Below, one piece after another: positions 63,954-64,000 of a DNA stretch of 64,000 nt. The notes under the pieces were generated by a model that saw nothing but the letters and a program-made list of their open reading frames with translations, did not search any database and was not told the DNA's origin. A program made the translations under genes and the position numbers. The DNA is from Psilocybe azurescens (Eukaryota; Basidiomycota; Agaricomycetes; Agaricales; Agrocybaceae), in contig JAJIRX010000570.1 in the NCBI GenBank assembly GCA_023853785.1, positions 806,001 to 870,000 of the forward strand. Reading direction: 5' to 3'. How positions within the stretch are numbered: position 1 is the first letter of the stretch; each line of letters begins with the position of its first letter.

Positions 63954-64000
63954 ATGAGAATTAAAGAAATGAGTCAGATTGTATGGGAGATACGACGAAA

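Overview
This 64-kb window looks like a transposon graveyard from a fungal chromosome, most likely a basidiomycete (Agaricomycete). That assignment is inferred from short 50-65 nt introns with GTAAG donors, from chromodomain-bearing Gypsy elements, a Tad-like LINE and a half-tRNA-primed Copia, and from the style of the few cellular gene relics. No bacterial features, rRNA genes or CRISPR arrays are seen. Almost everything is a mobile element inserted into another one, and many insertions can be delimited to the base by target-site duplications (TSDs).

Layout. 1-2089: end of an unknown spliced gene, a relic resembling a Nha1-type Na+/H+ antiporter exon, and a degraded hydrophilic gene. 2090-7645: a 5'-inverted LINE with poly(A) and a 16-bp TSD; inside it a Tc1/mariner element (5427-7516), and inside that a solo LTR (6633-7102). 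7662-8249: the host gene resumes. 8250-18607: foldback element FB1, with arms of exact 175-bp tandem repeats, carrying a solo Gypsy LTR (10869-11303) and a full Copia (12990-18117). 18608-22853: three minus-strand host genes or relics, the last DUF6532-like. 22854-24170: two LTR-type repeats. 24171-36932: a minus-strand chromodomain Gypsy (Gypsy2) split by a second foldback element (W, 26900-32886), itself carrying a small DNA element (Z, 27068-28274). 36933-37519: N-terminal exons of a minus-strand gene. 37778-38460: a 51-bp minisatellite. 38461-51876: a third Gypsy (Gypsy3) broken into pieces of alternating orientation by 'Y' elements (Y1, Y2, Y3). 51877-60668: element Y4 containing a young chromodomain Gypsy (Gypsy1, 52417-59414). 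60669-62280: a further subterminal-repeat element (V2). 62530-64000: an inverted paralogue of the 7.7-8.2 kb host gene and an unknown spliced gene fragment.

Main biological points. (1) Gypsy1 and Gypsy2 are diverged chromoviruses that share two extra reading frames after the chromodomain: ORF3 (coiled-coil-like) and ORF4 (one CX2CX4HX4C and one CX2CX6HX4C knuckle). (2) Both carry, 1 nt inside the 5' LTR, an 11-nt site exactly complementary to an internal LTR motif at the expected transcript start, the signature of Tf1/sushi-type self-priming. (3) FB1 and W have unrelated interiors but the same ends (CACATRGGRCAG), the same about 4.78-kb length after removing later insertions, and the same about 175-bp arm period. 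(4) A family of 8-bp-TSD elements (Y/Z) with palindromic subterminal repeats carries tRNA-like Pol III boxes, has picked up a piece of a host gene, and seems to have mediated an inversion whose TSD half-sites are still visible. Most coding regions are frameshifted, so proteins are described as relics unless stated.
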